In this document: positions 20,525 through 31,668 of the stretch, one piece after another
Numbering within the stretch: position 1 is the stretch's first letter
Layout of the letters: every line of letters begins with the position of its first letter
NCBI GenBank assembly: GCA_043228905.1
Contig: JBHGNT010000014.1
Span: 6,076,001-6,140,000 of the forward strand
Direction: 5' to 3'
Source: Azolla caroliniana
Lineage: Eukaryota; Polypodiophyta
DNA: 64,000 nt
Position numbers and translations under genes: made by a program
The notes under the pieces: generated by a model
The model's database searches: none
What the model was told of the DNA's origin: nothing
What the model saw: the letters and a program-made list of their open reading frames with translations, nothing else

Positions 20525-20685
20525 GTACCAGATTGTGCGTTGGTACCAGATTGCCGAATGGATCCATCTGATCCGGTATCCAGATGCCTTCCGGACCCAT
20601 CCGTCCTGGTTCCTTGCTTTGGCTTGTCTGATCCGGCTCATCTAGATCCCATCCGGAGGGACCCCTTTTTCATTGTTGGCCACCA
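20525..20685 (-). repeat. Copia C LTR remnant
   Basis: In element sense it carries GGTCCCTCCGGATGGGAT near its start and ends next to two TCTGGTACCA motifs that look like a duplicated primer site. Only about 150 bp remain of a normally 500-700 bp LTR. Confidence 0.5.
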
Positions 20686-22185
20686 AAGGCCACCCTGCCA
20701 TACCTTGCGGGTTGTTGCCTCCCCAGCATAATGCCCACCTGCAATGACATAGTGAACTTCGCGAAGGATCCTCCCTTTTTCAAATTGTTGAACCACGTGA
20801 CACTAGATGTTGTCGGCGCTCTTATGGTACAATGTGTTGTGAAGTAATCAGATATGCTGGCTTGGACGACCAATCACTTCTTTTCATCTAGTGACATGTT
20901 GGCAGGGGGCCAACTTGAGGTGAGGAAATATTTCATGGCCTCAGGGACCTCATACTGAACCTCGGAGTTGGCCGAGTCTATTCAAAAAATATCCCTATCC
21001 GGAAAGTTGTTTTGTACTCCGTTGGTTGTTTCCCCGAACCTGAGTCAACTCAGATAGTCAGCAACACCGTGTGAAACCCTTGGCTAGTGATGAATGTCAA
21101 AATTTAATTATTGTAATAAGATCATCCAAGTGATTGTTTTGTGACAAGGTACAAGAGTGACGAGTGATCAACATGAACGGTGAATTTGCGGCCAAGTAGG
21201 TAGTACCGAAACTTAGTTACACTATAGATCATCCCGAGGGCTTCTCTCTCGGCGTTCAAATAAATTTTTCCTGCAACAGAGAGTCGCCAGTTGGCGTAAT
21301 AGACCAGACAATACTAGTTGGACGTTGTTAATTGCATCAGCGCGTTGCTGATTGCTATATCCGAGGCATCGACAAAAATGTGGAAGGATTGCATCCAATC
21401 TAGTGGTTGGACGATGGGTGCTTCAGACAACATTATTTTAAGGGAGTTTTATGCCTCGTCCTTGGTAGAGATCCATCGAAATGGTGTGCGCTACACAACT
21501 GCATGTAAAGGTGTCACAAAGCCCAGTAGATAGCAAAGCATTCGGCTATGCTACCGAATCTAGCTGAGAAAGTGGGTTAAGGCTTTTGCGTTTGTTGGTG
21601 TGGGAGAGTCGAGAACGGCTTTGACCTTGTCAGGATCGACCATGATCCCCTCCCAGTTGACAATGTGCCCAAGGAGTGCTCTATTGGTGACACTTAAGGC
21701 ACATTTGGTTGGATTCAAGTTGAGTCGAACTTCCCAACATCTACCTAAACAAAGGTGGAGGTGTTCTAAATGTTCAAGGTGTCTTCCATATACCGTAAAA
21801 TCATCTAAGAATACTTGCATGAAAGTGAGGATGTAATCGTCGAATATTTTCATAATGATCTGTTGAAATGTGCCGAAGTTGTTTTCAAGCCGAACATCAT
21901 TACGAAAACCACACAAACTTTTCATCATAATGGTATTGAATACAATCACTAGGGCATTCCATTCCCCCACATAGGTACTTGACTACATCTAAAGTTGATT
22001 GAATGCCTAGGAAGATTCCATTCCCACACATAGGACTTGACTACATTAGGTTGTTTTCAAGCCGAACATCATTACAATAAATGTTGACTTTTCCTCATCA
22101 TCTAGGTGCATTCGAATTTGGCTGTACCCACTAAACCCATCCAGGAGACGGTGTCCAATACCATTGGTGAAATCCAGAGAAAAAG
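20686..22185 (-). pseudogene. Gypsy D pol fragment: RT, RNase H, integrase start
   Basis: From right to left: an RT block with VFLDDFTVYG (catalytic DD intact, in the open frame 21560-21970), an RNase H region with REALGMIYSVTKFRYYLLG and DHSSLLYLVTKQSL, then an integrase zinc region (HYVIAGGHYAGEATTRKV, GGLWWPT). It ends at the copia C LTR. Several stops and deletions. The RNase H is related to that of gypsy F, but here integrase follows it as usual. Confidence 0.75.
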
Positions 22186-22500
22186 AATTGGTGATGTGGA
22201 GAGTCGACATAAGAGTCGGCTAGTCGAATCGACTAGTTGACCAGTTGACTGATTAATTGTTACTGTTATTAGTATAATAATAGGAATGAAAGTAGTAGAG
22301 ACTACATTTGTAAATAGCCCATATTGTGTACAAGTATAAATACACTTAGGGAAAATGCAGAACTATAGAACCAAAAGTGTGTAGATGATAGTGTAGTACT
22401 ACACAGACTGTGTGTGTGTGTGTGAGAGAGAGAGAGGCAATAAAGTTATGTGAACCTACCAAGTACCCTAAGTGGTTAACCTCTGAGTATCAGAGAGTTA
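22186..22500 (+). repeat. Copia B-type LTR fragment, plus orientation
   Basis: Shares AAATAGCCCATAT, AAGTATAAATACAC and AGGGAAAA with the copia B LTR in inverse orientation. Both ends are lost. Contains (TG)n(AG)n near 22411-22437 and a TATCAGAG primer-site relic near 22487. It is joined to the gag of copia E, a different family. Confidence 0.65.
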
Positions 22501-22502
22501 AC

Positions 22503-23170
22503 CTCTAAAGGTCAAAGAGCTTTGCGACTCGGTCAACTCAATAAGTGTAAATATTGATGATGATGAGATGGTGCAAATATGCCTCGACGGCCTCGCACCA
22601 TGGTTTGGCGCGATGCGAACCGCCGTTCTAGCAAGGGAGAAATCTCCCACCTTCTTCGAGCTCCAATCAATGCTATTGGTCGAAGAAAACCATGTGCGTA
22701 CAAGGAGAAATGAGTCGGAAGGCCACATGCTCTACACACACTCGAATGGAGGAAGAGGACGTGAACGGGCGAGAGGCCGATTCGGCCAAGGACAAGGCGG
22801 ACGAGGTCCGACCTACGACAACAACTCGCAATTTCGGCCACAAAATGGAAGCTAACGAGGAACCTTCGCAAGAAGGGGGAGCTTCCACTCCGGACCAAGC
22901 CGTCAAAACGCAACTGAATGCGGATATTGTGGAAAGCTCGGCCACCACGAAGAAGAGTGCCGAAAGCAGATGTGTGAATCGGCTTCCACAAGCCAACAAC
23001 TCACGAATTACGCGCACAATTTCGACTACGAAGAGTATAGCGGAATGTACAGGCACAACTCCGACTACAAAGATCGTGGCGGAATGTATGCACACAACTC
23101 CGACCGTGGCGGAATGTTCATGATGAAACATAGAGCAAACTCCGACCGTGGCGGAATTGTGGTTTTTGAG
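22503..23170 (+). pseudogene. Copia E gag
   Basis: Reads ELCDSVNSISVNIDDDEMVQ, ICLDGLAPWFGAMRTAV, FELQSMLLVEENH, then a glycine/arginine-rich stretch and a zinc knuckle CGYCGKLGHHEEEC in another frame. A short repeat NSDRGGM follows. The Gag N-terminus is missing. Confidence 0.8.
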
Positions 23171-23405
23171 TGATTGGTAGTAAGGTCTTTGGTTTCTTAG
23201 TTTAATGTGGAGTTTATCTCCTTTGTATTGTCTTGATGTTGGAATATCATAACAATATTATCTCTTTCTCATCTTCTCTATCTTTTTTTCTTAATTTCTT
23301 GAGTCTCTCTTGATCTATATAATATATTATGAGTCACAACTCCATCTAACCGGTTTGGTCAAGCCCTCATATAGTGTAAGATTATCATTTGTCTTAAACA
23401 CATCA
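23171..23405. other. Non-coding insert replacing the copia E protease
   Basis: AT-rich, with TCTCTTTCTCATCTTCTC and TATATAATATATTATG. No protease motif exists between gag and pre-integrase in E, so this is a replacement or insertion with deletion. Confidence 0.5.
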
Positions 23406-23410
23406 TCAGG

Positions 23411-26348
23411 ATGCAAGTACGATTCAACCAAGAAGGGTGCTTCATCGAAAAAGAGGGCCAAATCATAGCGCGCGGAAGAAGAGAGGGCCGGATGTTCATT
23501 CTCAATTCACACAAGATGAAATCTGCCATGTTCGCAAAAAGCACGAAAGTCGACTCCGACATAGAGCTATGGCACAAGCGAATCGGCCACATCAATCTCA
23601 ACAAACTCAAAGCAATGAAATCGAAAGGAGTCGTTATTGGACTCCCAACATTCAAAGAGAAGGAGATTGAAGGTGTATTCGAAGCATGCCAATTCGGCAA
23701 GCAACACCAACACCCATTCCCGAAAGAGCGGCACGTGAGCAAAGTTCTACTCGATGTAGTCCATTCCGACGTATGGGAACTGGTGCAGATGGCTACATTC
23801 AGCAGATGCCGATATTATGTGCTCTTCATCGATGACTTCTCCAAGCACACGTGGCTTTATCCGATGCGAGGAAAGAGAGAAGTGTTCTGACACTTCCAAA
23901 GGTTTAAAAATGAAGTCGAAAAAGCCACTGGTCGTCATGTATGATGCCTTTGATTAGATAGCGGCAAGGAGTACTTCTTGGACGATTTCACGACGTATCT
24001 CTAAAAGGAAGGAATTCAGCGAGAATTCACTTGCCGACACACTCCGCAACAAAACGGAGTAGCCGAGCGCAAAAATTGGCACATCCTCGAAGTAGCGCAA
24101 GCCATGATGAACAAGAAGCATATGCCCAAATCATATTGGGCCGAAGCTGCAAATATGGCCATCTACCTAATGAACCGGTGCACAACATCCGGAGTGCACG
24201 AGGTCACTCCACACGAAAAAGATTTCGGAAAGAAGCCGGACTTATCGCACACCCGGATATTCGACGCGATAGCATACGTGCACATACCCGACGAAAAACG
24301 ACAAAAGCTAGATCCAAAGTCGGAGAAATGTATCCTCGTAGGATACTCACTCGAACAAAAGGGGTACAAATGCTACAACCCAACCTGAAAAGTTCGAGTA
24401 AGTCGAGACGTCATGTTCGACGAATCCGCATCCTGGTACACACTAGAGAAGATTCCGACTTCGACCCCGATCGATGCGGAACTGGCCGAACAAGAGTGAG
24501 AAGGTGGAGATCGCCCCGAAGACATGTTCGAAGATAGCTTGATTACCACAACGCTAAGTGGGCCACAAGAGCCCTCGAGCGATCAAAGCACATCACGGCC
24601 TAGCCCGAAGATGAACAAAGGCAAGGCGAAAATGTTGGAATATGAAGACGATTGCTTCGACGACGATGAGTTGACTCACTCACTTGACAGTGAGTTCAGC
24701 GGCTTTTATGTACCAATCGGAGCTAAGAAAGCCCTCATCTCTGCAAATGAAAAGCTCCGTTGCTCCACTCGTGAAAAGAATCCGATTAGCTGATTCGGCT
24801 ACAACGACTACATGGCATATCACTATGCCGTTATGATGAAGGTGGCGACAGTACGCGAGCCGGAAACATTTTCCGAAGCAACCAAGGATCCGCGATGGAT
24901 CGAAGCTATGAACGAGGAGATGCAGGCACTACGCAAGAACGAGACGTGGGATCTCGTTCCCACCTCACCACACAAAAAGGAAATCGGATGCAGATGGATT
25001 TACAAAGTGAAGTACAACGTCGACGGTTCTGTCAACCGCTACAAAGCGCGACTCGTAGCAAAAGGCTACGCCCAAACGCACAGAGTTGACTACAAGGAGA
25101 CCTTTGCCCTGGTGGCAAAGATGACGATGGTACGGACCGTAATTGCGCTTTCCGCGGCGAAAAGGTGGCACCTCCATCAAATGGACGTGAAGAATGCCTT
25201 TCTACAAGGCGAATTAGAAGAGGACGTGTACATGATACAACCACCCGGCTTCAACTCGAGCACCCATCCGAAAGCTTTATGCTGACTCAAGAAGCCACTC
25301 TACGGCCTCAAGCAAGCACCGTGTGCTTGGCATTTGAAGATAACGCAATATCTTCATCAAATCGGCTTCCGTATGTCAAAATCAGACAACTCCCTCTACA
25401 TACGAAGCGATTCCACATGTCCGATCGTCATCATCTTATATGTGGCTCACCTAGTCATTGGAGGTGAGCATCTCCTCGAAATCAATAAAGTCTAATCAAT
25501 GAAGGAACTCCACTACTTCCTCGGCATCGAGGTAATTCAGACTCCAGCCGGAATCATGATCTCTCAACGGCATGGCTGAGTGCAAATCCATGGCAACCCC
25601 GCTCGATTGCAATATCAAACTAGATGCGAACTCCAGCACCAAAGCGTGTGAGACGACTCAGTATCGGCAACTCATCGGGAGTCTCATCTACCTCACGATC
25701 ACTCGACCCGATGTCAGTTATCCGGTTGGTCTCCTTAGCCAATTCATGCAAACACCGTGTGATACTCACTTGGATTGTGCTAAGCGAGTTCTACAATACG
25801 TGAGTGGCATCCTCTACAAGACCGCGATGCCAATACGACTCGAGGGGTACACAGACGCCGATTGGGCCGGCTACAAAGCCGATAGAAGATCAACCTCCGG
25901 ATTTGTTTTTTCCCTCAACAGCGGAGCAATATCCTGGAGCAGCAAAAAGCAACCAACCGTCGCTCTTTCGAGCACAGAGGCGGAATATAGGGGCGCGGCA
26001 GTGGCCGCATGTGAAGCCGTATGGCTCAAAAGGATACTCAAGGATCTAGGCGTACCCATCAAGGATCTAACTTCCCTTTACTACGACAACATGAGCAGTA
26101 TCTATCTGGCTCGGAACCCGGTGTTCCACGAGCGGACAAAGCACATCGAAGTGCACTATCACTTCATCCGAGAGCACATTCTAGCTGGCGATGTCGACCT
26201 ACAACACATTAGCACAAATCTTCAAACGACCAACATCTTCACTAAAGCCTTAGGAGCCGACAAGCTATGGCAATTCATGATTGATCTCGGATTGACGATC
26301 CCTGACTTGCCAAGCTTGAGGGGGAGTATTGAAGACACTACGCAATAA
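23411..26348 (+). pseudogene. Copia E pol: integrase, RT, RNase H
   Basis: GAG-pre-integrase (ELWHKRIGHINLNKLKAM), an integrase core with DD and NGVAERKN, then RT ([26 protein letters not shown]) and RNase H (YTDADWAGYKADRRSTSGFV, LSSTEAEYRGAA) to a TAA at 26348. At least five stops interrupt it. The RT active site is YVAH instead of YVDD, and about 20 codons before LHYFLGIEV are deleted. Confidence 0.85.
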
Positions 26349-26351
26349 CAC

Positions 26352-26564
26352 GTGGATTCCGCAATCGCGCAAGGAAGCCGCGAAGAGCCGATCCACCGTG
26401 CAAAGCCGCAAAGAAAGACGCAAGCCGAAGCACAGACTTCGCAACTACGCACAACACAATCAGGAGCACAGATTCCGGAACTCCGCATAAAAGCAAGTCG
26501 ACGCAGACTCCAGAACGCGAGTCGAAGCGGATTTCGGATACCGTCTGAAACCGACCCCACTTGA
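26352..26564 (+). CDS. Small basic ORF after copia E RNase H
   Basis: An open frame of 70 codons, rich in R, Q, S and T, between RNase H and the polypurine tract. Copia R carries a longer Arg-rich extension at the same place. No domain is recognised. Confidence 0.3.
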   Translation: MDSAIAQGSREEPIHRAKPQRKTQAEAQTSQLRTTQSGAQIPELRIKASRRRLQNASRSGFRIPSETDPT

Positions 26565-26577
26565 GCTTGAGGGGGCG

Positions 26578-26970
26578 TGTTGTGAATCAAGCTCAACTTA
26601 GTCTAGTGTGTGAACTCACCTGGAGAGTGAATAGACACTCCAACGGTCAAGAGTCACCATTATGTCACCACTTTGTATTCTAACATTTAGTATGAGTCAT
26701 AGAATCATATTCTATGACACATAATTTATGAGCTTTCACATTCCCCATGCTCCATGAGTCTTGTAGTTAATGAAGAGAGAGGGTGACTATATAAAGCACC
26801 CTCCTCCCACCTTGTATATTGTTGAGTCTTTCTCCTTTGTTAATATACTTTCCCTTGCGTATTCTCTGTGTCTTACTCCTTGTTTCTCTCACTCTCTCTC
26901 TCTCTCACACACACACACACATAGTTCATATCTATTCCGCTGCACAGAATCCATCTCGTGATTCTTTACA
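26578..26970 (+). repeat. Copia E 3' LTR (about 393 bp)
   Basis: Starts TGTTGTGAATC after the polypurine tract TTGAGGGGGCG and contains ACTATATAAAGC (TATA, about 26788). Includes (CT)n(CA)n near 26887-26922. The end at 26970 (CTTTACA) is inferred because what follows matches the gypsy F LTR. Confidence 0.65.
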
Positions 26971-27040
26971 CTATACTTATCCATTAGTCCGACTTTGTCC
27001 CTCATCTCGTATCCCAATAGTACGACTCCAACGGACAACA
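26971..27040 (-). repeat. Gypsy F 3' LTR remnant
   Basis: TATCCATTAGTC, CCCTCATCTCGTAT and GGACAACA match the outer end of the F LTR at 46770-46834. The rest is lost at the copia E boundary. Confidence 0.7.
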
Positions 27041-27157
27041 CCTGACACACCTCTGGGACAATGCCATAACATGTCGGACCATTCCTCCTTGATTACTCCT
27101 CGTTAAAAATATCGAGGATATTGGGTTCCGGTCGATCCTCGTTGTTTGTTGTGCCGG
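27041..27157 (-). other. Gypsy F 3' internal end
   Basis: About 117 bp between the LTR remnant and the solo LTR. The minus strand next to the LTR reads AGAGGTGTGTCAGG, a weak polypurine tract. No ORF. Confidence 0.4.
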
Positions 27158-28624
27158 TGTCGTGAAAATCCGTTACTATGTGCGGACCGCAAAGCGGAAC
27201 TGCATGGGTTCTAGACTAGAAGGATTTAGTGCAACACATACAACACAAGATAAATTTTTTTAAAGAAAGGAGACAACCATATAAGGAGTGGTCCAATATG
27301 AATATGAGAGATAATTTTTTACAAGAAAGATCGAGCAAGCCAAGCCAAGAGTTTGATATCAATCTGAGAGATAATTTGTTCCCCAAGGAAATGGGAGAGA
27401 GAAGAAGAAGAAGGAAGAGGGAAAAAAAAGTAGAGGGAAAAAAAATGTAACATAAGGTCTTTGTTGATCCTCCTTCCCAATGTTACTTTGCATGTCCACT
27501 TTTAGTTGCATGCTTCCAGTTTTAGTTGCATGCCTTTTACTTTTAGTTGCATGGCCTTGGCTTTTAGTTGCATATGACCATTCGTATAATTTGGCCAAAT
27601 GACCCAATCATCCATAAAGTTTTGCCCGTGCGCAATCCGTACGTGCGTCGCAACCAACCCGTAGAAGCGTCTGCGTGCAAAAGTCTTGACCGCGTAGTGC
27701 ACGCATCCACGCATGCGCACGCATCCGCGTGCTCGTCTGCACACACGTGTCCGTCTAAATCGTCCACGCACAAAAGTCCCGACCGCACCGTAGTGTACGC
27801 ATCCACGCATGGGCGCGTCCCGATCGCACCGTGTACGCATCCGCGTGCTCGTCCACGCAGCCGTGTATGCGTACGCCCGAAACTTGCACATGCGTGTAAA
27901 TCCGAAAACGTCCATGCGGCCATGCACACATGCGTACACCCAAAGCGCTAACATGGCCATACATACGCTAAACCCTAAACCGCGTAGTGCACGCATCCAC
28001 GCATGCGCACGCATCCGCGCGCTCGTCTGCACACACGTGTCCGTCTAAATCGTCCACGCACAAAAGTCCCGACCGCACTGTAGTGTACGCATCCATGCAT
28101 GGGCGCGTCCCGATCGCACCGTGTACGCATCCGCGTGCTCGTCCACGCAACCGTGTATGCGTACGCCCGAAACTTGCACATGCGTGTAAATCCGAAAACG
28201 TCCAGGTGCGCATACGTCCGAAAACGTCCATGTGGCCATGCACACATGCGTACACCCAAAGCGCTAACACGGCCACGCATACGCGCATATGCTCGAAGCG
28301 TGCACACCACACAGTGTAGCCAAGTCACCTTGAACATTCTATGCTCCACACATTAATACAATGAATATGTTTGGTTTCCCCTATATATATCCTGGGTTCC
28401 AATGTTATCCTATCTATGTGGGATATCTCACTATTTTGTCTTTTCTTTCTTTTTTTCCTTCAAACTTCACACTCACATAACTTGATACTTCTTTATCCGT
28501 TTCATGCATAGTAAAATATGTTATGAAGCTCATGAAAAGTCTATCTTTCCATATGAATACATTAATCTAATCTTAAATACTTATTTTTCTAGTTTACATA
28601 TCGTGTGTGAAAAACCACACGACA
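27158..28624. mobile_element. Solo LTR (1467 bp) related to Gypsy-1, in a CCGG site
   Basis: Ends are TGTCGTGAAAATCCG and CCACACGACA, flanked by CCGG on both sides (27154-27157 and 28625-28628). The first 80 bp and the last 300 bp (TATGTGGGATATCTCAC, AACTTGATACTTC) align with the Gypsy-1 LTR. The middle is a different, GC-rich block with a 288-bp duplication. No internal region. Confidence 0.85.
27691..28310. repeat. 288-bp tandem duplication in the solo LTR
   Basis: CGCGTAGTGCACGCATCCAC starts at 27691 and again at 27979. The copies stay nearly identical, with a small insert (CAGGTGCGCATACGTCCG-like) in the second. It is full of ACGCATCCGCG-type CpG-rich motifs. CTAAACCCTAAACC, two telomere-like units, marks the junction at about 27966. 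Confidence 0.85.
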
Positions 28625-28628
28625 CCGG

Positions 28629-30424
28629 TTGGTGCCGTAACATGGTTGGGCTCGGAAGTCTCCGGCTCGGGCTGTGGTCCCTGTGTCATGGTGTCTACAG
28701 CCTGCGCCCCTCCCTCCTGTTGGTCAACCGTCAAATCCTCTCGTAGTGACTCCGACGTTGGTTCCACCCGTATTGCTTTGTCTGTGGTTGCGGAAGTACG
28801 GTCGGGGTCTCTTTGTAACTCTGGCGGTTGTGGTGTGAAGGTGTCCGGTCGTGGTTCCTCCCGAGGTCCTTCCGAAGTAGCTGCCGGGGTGTGAGGAATT
28901 TCGCTTGGCATGGGTGTCGTTGAGACCTCTAGAGCTTCTTCTTGTGCATGCAGACTCTTGTGTTGCTCCGTAGAGTCGTTGTCCGGAAGGATGCTAGCCT
29001 CCGCCTTCTGCGTTTCCTCCCCTCTTTGTTGTTCGTTGTTGATGTTGTGCAGCTAGTGTAATGTCTCCTCCTGGCTGTCACCGAATTCTTCAAATAGCTG
29101 CGTTATTTCTTCGGTGTGGCGGTCAGCCAAGGCTTGGTAGTCCTGCGTAAGGTCTTCTCGGACCGTAGCAATACTATCCTCGCTCAACTTGTAAAAACCT
29201 TTCATGTCCTTTCGTTGATTCTCCCAATCTGCCTTGTAAGTGTGGTGTTCTGCCGCCTATTTCGCCCATCCGGCCCAACCTCTGTCCATGGTCACTTCGA
29301 GTTCGGCCGTAAACCGGTCACATTTAGTTTGCAGGAGGGTACGGATACGTTCCATGTTAAAGTGAGTTCAGGCTTGCAAATTCTTAATAGCCTCTTCGAG
29401 ATTTTCAATTTTGCGTTTGTTGACTGCCGTTGCTTCTTCATAATGCATTTTCATTTGTGTCCATATCGGAGACTCCTTGTCATGGAGTCCCTCTAGTCGG
29501 CCCATCTCATTGTTGAGGCGTATTTCGACATCTCTGATATTTTGGCGCTCGAGCTCGAGCTGTTCATTATACCACACCCGCCTTTTCTGTGCCGCCTCTC
29601 TTAACGCCATGATGGTTCCTTCTTTCTTGGTTCCCTCCTCATTGAGTGTGTTCATCTCGCCCTTTATCCGGTCATGCGTGGCTACTTCGGCTTCGAGCAT
29701 GTCTTGAAGTGCCATGACCACCTTCCGTCCTTTCTCTCGAATGTCCATTTCTCTTTCTAAAGACTGGCGGAGTTCTCACCAAAGGCATTTGATCTCAAAT
29801 TTGGCCAGTTGAGTAGCCTGTTTTCCCTTGGCCGTTAATGCCACTTGGGCCTTTGCCTCCTCCTGTAACGCCTTTAGCTCAGTTGCCTGGGAAGCGGGGA
29901 TGGGAGTTGGTTGCAGCGTTGCCGCACTGTTTTCGAGCTCTGTAATTCACTATTGTGCCTTTTCCAATTGTTGTTGGGTTACCTTTATGGTCTTCCATAA
30001 AATTTTGTTTTTGGTAGCCATATCTTTGGCGCCAATGATAACCGTTGCCAGCTCCCTATGCACTTCCACTAAGGTCATGTTTAGCGGAGGGAGCTCTATG
30101 TCTACGCGGCGAATGCCGGCGTTTCTCTTTCTCTACACCCTCGCCAATGCGCCATCGTCTTCACTTTCCACAGTTTGGTTCAACGCCGGTTCGGGAATCA
30201 ACTCCAATGTTGAGTCGGCCTCTGTAGTGGCGGGGTTTTCCACTCGTGGGGTTGTGTCTTTAACTAGCCCTCAACCGTCTTTCCTGTCCATCCGTCTTCA
30301 TTTGGGTCTCGGGCACCCAACGTCTTTCCTATCCATCCGTCTTCATTTGGGTCTCGGGCTCCTGGGTGCCCTCTCTTACCCGACCTACGAATTTGTCGGG
30401 TGCGCTTCGACAAAGTGAACCGGG
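28629..30424 (-). pseudogene. Gypsy F extra ORF: coiled-coil protein
   Basis: One minus frame can be followed, with few stops, from about 30290 to 28600 (some 550 codons). It starts with an acidic P/T/E-rich part, then long heptad-like helices rich in E, K, L, Q and A (DIREKGRKVVMALQDMLEAE, ELERQNIRDVEIRLNNEMGR, NKRKIENLEEAIKNLQA). It ends in a Pro/Thr/Glu-rich tail (TPMPSEIPHTPAATSEGP). No enzyme motif is seen. It lies downstream of RNase H, where integrase would be expected. Confidence 0.6.
30260..30350. repeat. 46-bp tandem duplication
   Basis: CGTCTTTCC, ATCCATCCGTCTTCATTTGG and GTCTCGGGC occur twice in succession in the gypsy F extra-ORF region. Confidence 0.8.
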
Positions 30425-30769
30425 TATTGTCGGGGTGGGGGCTGAAGCTTAGAATGGCTTCACCCCCCTCCCAAAGGGGTTACGATAGTGAGAGAGATAG
30501 AGAGAAAGACAAATTGAAAATGACACAAAATGAGAGGGGAAAAATGTATATCTCATTACATACCCCATAGGGGGTTTATATAATACATCCAATGTAATGG
30601 TTACTGACCATTATAAATAAGACCATTACACATTCTTGTACACATGCACATAATTGTGCATGTGTCTATACACATACTCATCCTCACACACTCATTTACT
30701 TTACACATACACATCAACCACATCATTACATATACCCCTATGTCTCCCCGTATATTCTTACGAGTAACA
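30425..30769 (-). repeat. Element G 3' LTR
   Basis: TATTGTCGGGGTGGGG to GAGTAACA on the plus strand. Contains TTTATATAATAC and the ACACATGCACA / TGTGCATGTGT inverted repeat. Confidence 0.85.
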
Positions 30770-31150
30770 CATGGCACGCCTGTGGGATAGTGCATTGCAC
30801 GGTGAACCCACTCGCCATGACAACTCTTCATGACCGGAACTCCATCAGTCGTCTCAACGGTCGGAAATCCCTCGGCCGGATCACTGCTCTATGTTCGATA
30901 ACTTTGATCGGAGCTTTGCTTGACTCGAACCTTCTCGTTCGGTCAGCACAAGTCACGATTGGATCATACACCAATCGGCTAGTTCACTGTGGCATGGGTC
31001 GTGAAATCGTATTGTGCATTTGTGTATTCTTTCTTTTATCATGTGAAGTGAGTTTTATATTTTTTACCCTTTGGTCTTTAAAATTTGCCCTCATGTTTTC
31101 TTAAAATTTTGTTTTTTATGCCCTTGAGTTTTCAAAATTTTCTCTTCTAC
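30770..31150 (-). repeat. G/H family 3' tail in element G
   Basis: About 380 bp next to the 3' LTR, matching 42010-42474 in element H. It has a unique part (GGAGTTCCGGTCATGAAGAG, GGTTCGAGTCAAGC in element sense) and a run of about 30-bp units with AATTTTAAA and AGGGCA. Unrelated to the cargo, so part of the element backbone. Confidence 0.8.
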
Positions 31151-31299
31151 CCTTATGTTTCTGAAATTTTCTCTTCATATCCCTCTTCTCTTCCTTCGTT
31201 TCCTTCTTATGTCTTTGTCTTTTGCTTGGCTGTCTTCGCGGCTATCACTCGGTCGTACTCTTGGTTGCGTATCTGGGCTGCACTCTCGACTGCATGTCT

Positions 31300-31600
31300 T
31301 GGCCGCGTGTCTCAACCGTCTTTTCGACCACGCGTCTCGGTCATAGTCTTGACCATGCATCTCGACCGCGCTTTTCGGCCGTACTTTCGACCACGCGTCT
31401 CGGCCGTATTCTCGGCCACGCGTCTCGGTCGTGCTCTCGACCACGCATCTCGGCCATATTTTGGTCCGCATGTTTCGGCCACGCGTCTCGACCGCGCTTC
31501 GCTTCGACCGCATGTCTCAGCCGCGCACATTTTGGCCACGTGTCTTGGTCGTGATCGTGGCTATGCGTCTTCGCCATGCTCTTGGTCGCACGTCTCTAGC
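31300..31600. repeat. GC-rich ~24-bp degenerate repeats in element G
   Basis: Repeated CCACGCGTCTCGGCCGT / TCTCGACC motifs give long open frames on both strands by chance. No protein family is recognised. Confidence 0.65.
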
Positions 31601-31668
31601 GGCTTTGGCCATCTCCCCGCCTTTGTGCTGGGCCGAGTCTCTTGTGTCCCGGGCCATCTCTTTGGCTC

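Larger units (their letters stand above)
18860..20685 (-). mobile_element. Copia C fragment
   Basis: Minus-strand copia, truncated at the left where copia B sits. From right to left it holds an LTR remnant (about 20525-20685), gag, a knuckle and protease region, pre-integrase and the start of integrase (to 18870). Same broad family as A and P. Confidence 0.75.
22500..26970 (+). mobile_element. Copia E, 5'-truncated and chimeric
   Basis: Plus-strand copia with gag, integrase, RT and RNase H readable through many stops, and a 3' LTR at 26578-26970. The normal 5' LTR is absent; a copia B-type LTR fragment precedes it. Same lineage as copia R. Confidence 0.8.

Noticed and set aside
26578-27040. 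Single 463-bp copia E LTR ending at 27040
   Set aside because: The last 70 bp match the outer end of the gypsy F LTR at 46770-46834, so the E LTR most likely ends near 26970.
27960-27980. Possible interstitial telomere (CCCTAAA)n
   Set aside because: Only about two units, at a duplication junction; too short to be more than chance.
27502-28349. Many His/Arg/Cys-rich ORFs on both strands
   Set aside because: They come from the CpG-rich duplicated block of the solo LTR; open frames on both strands reflect composition.
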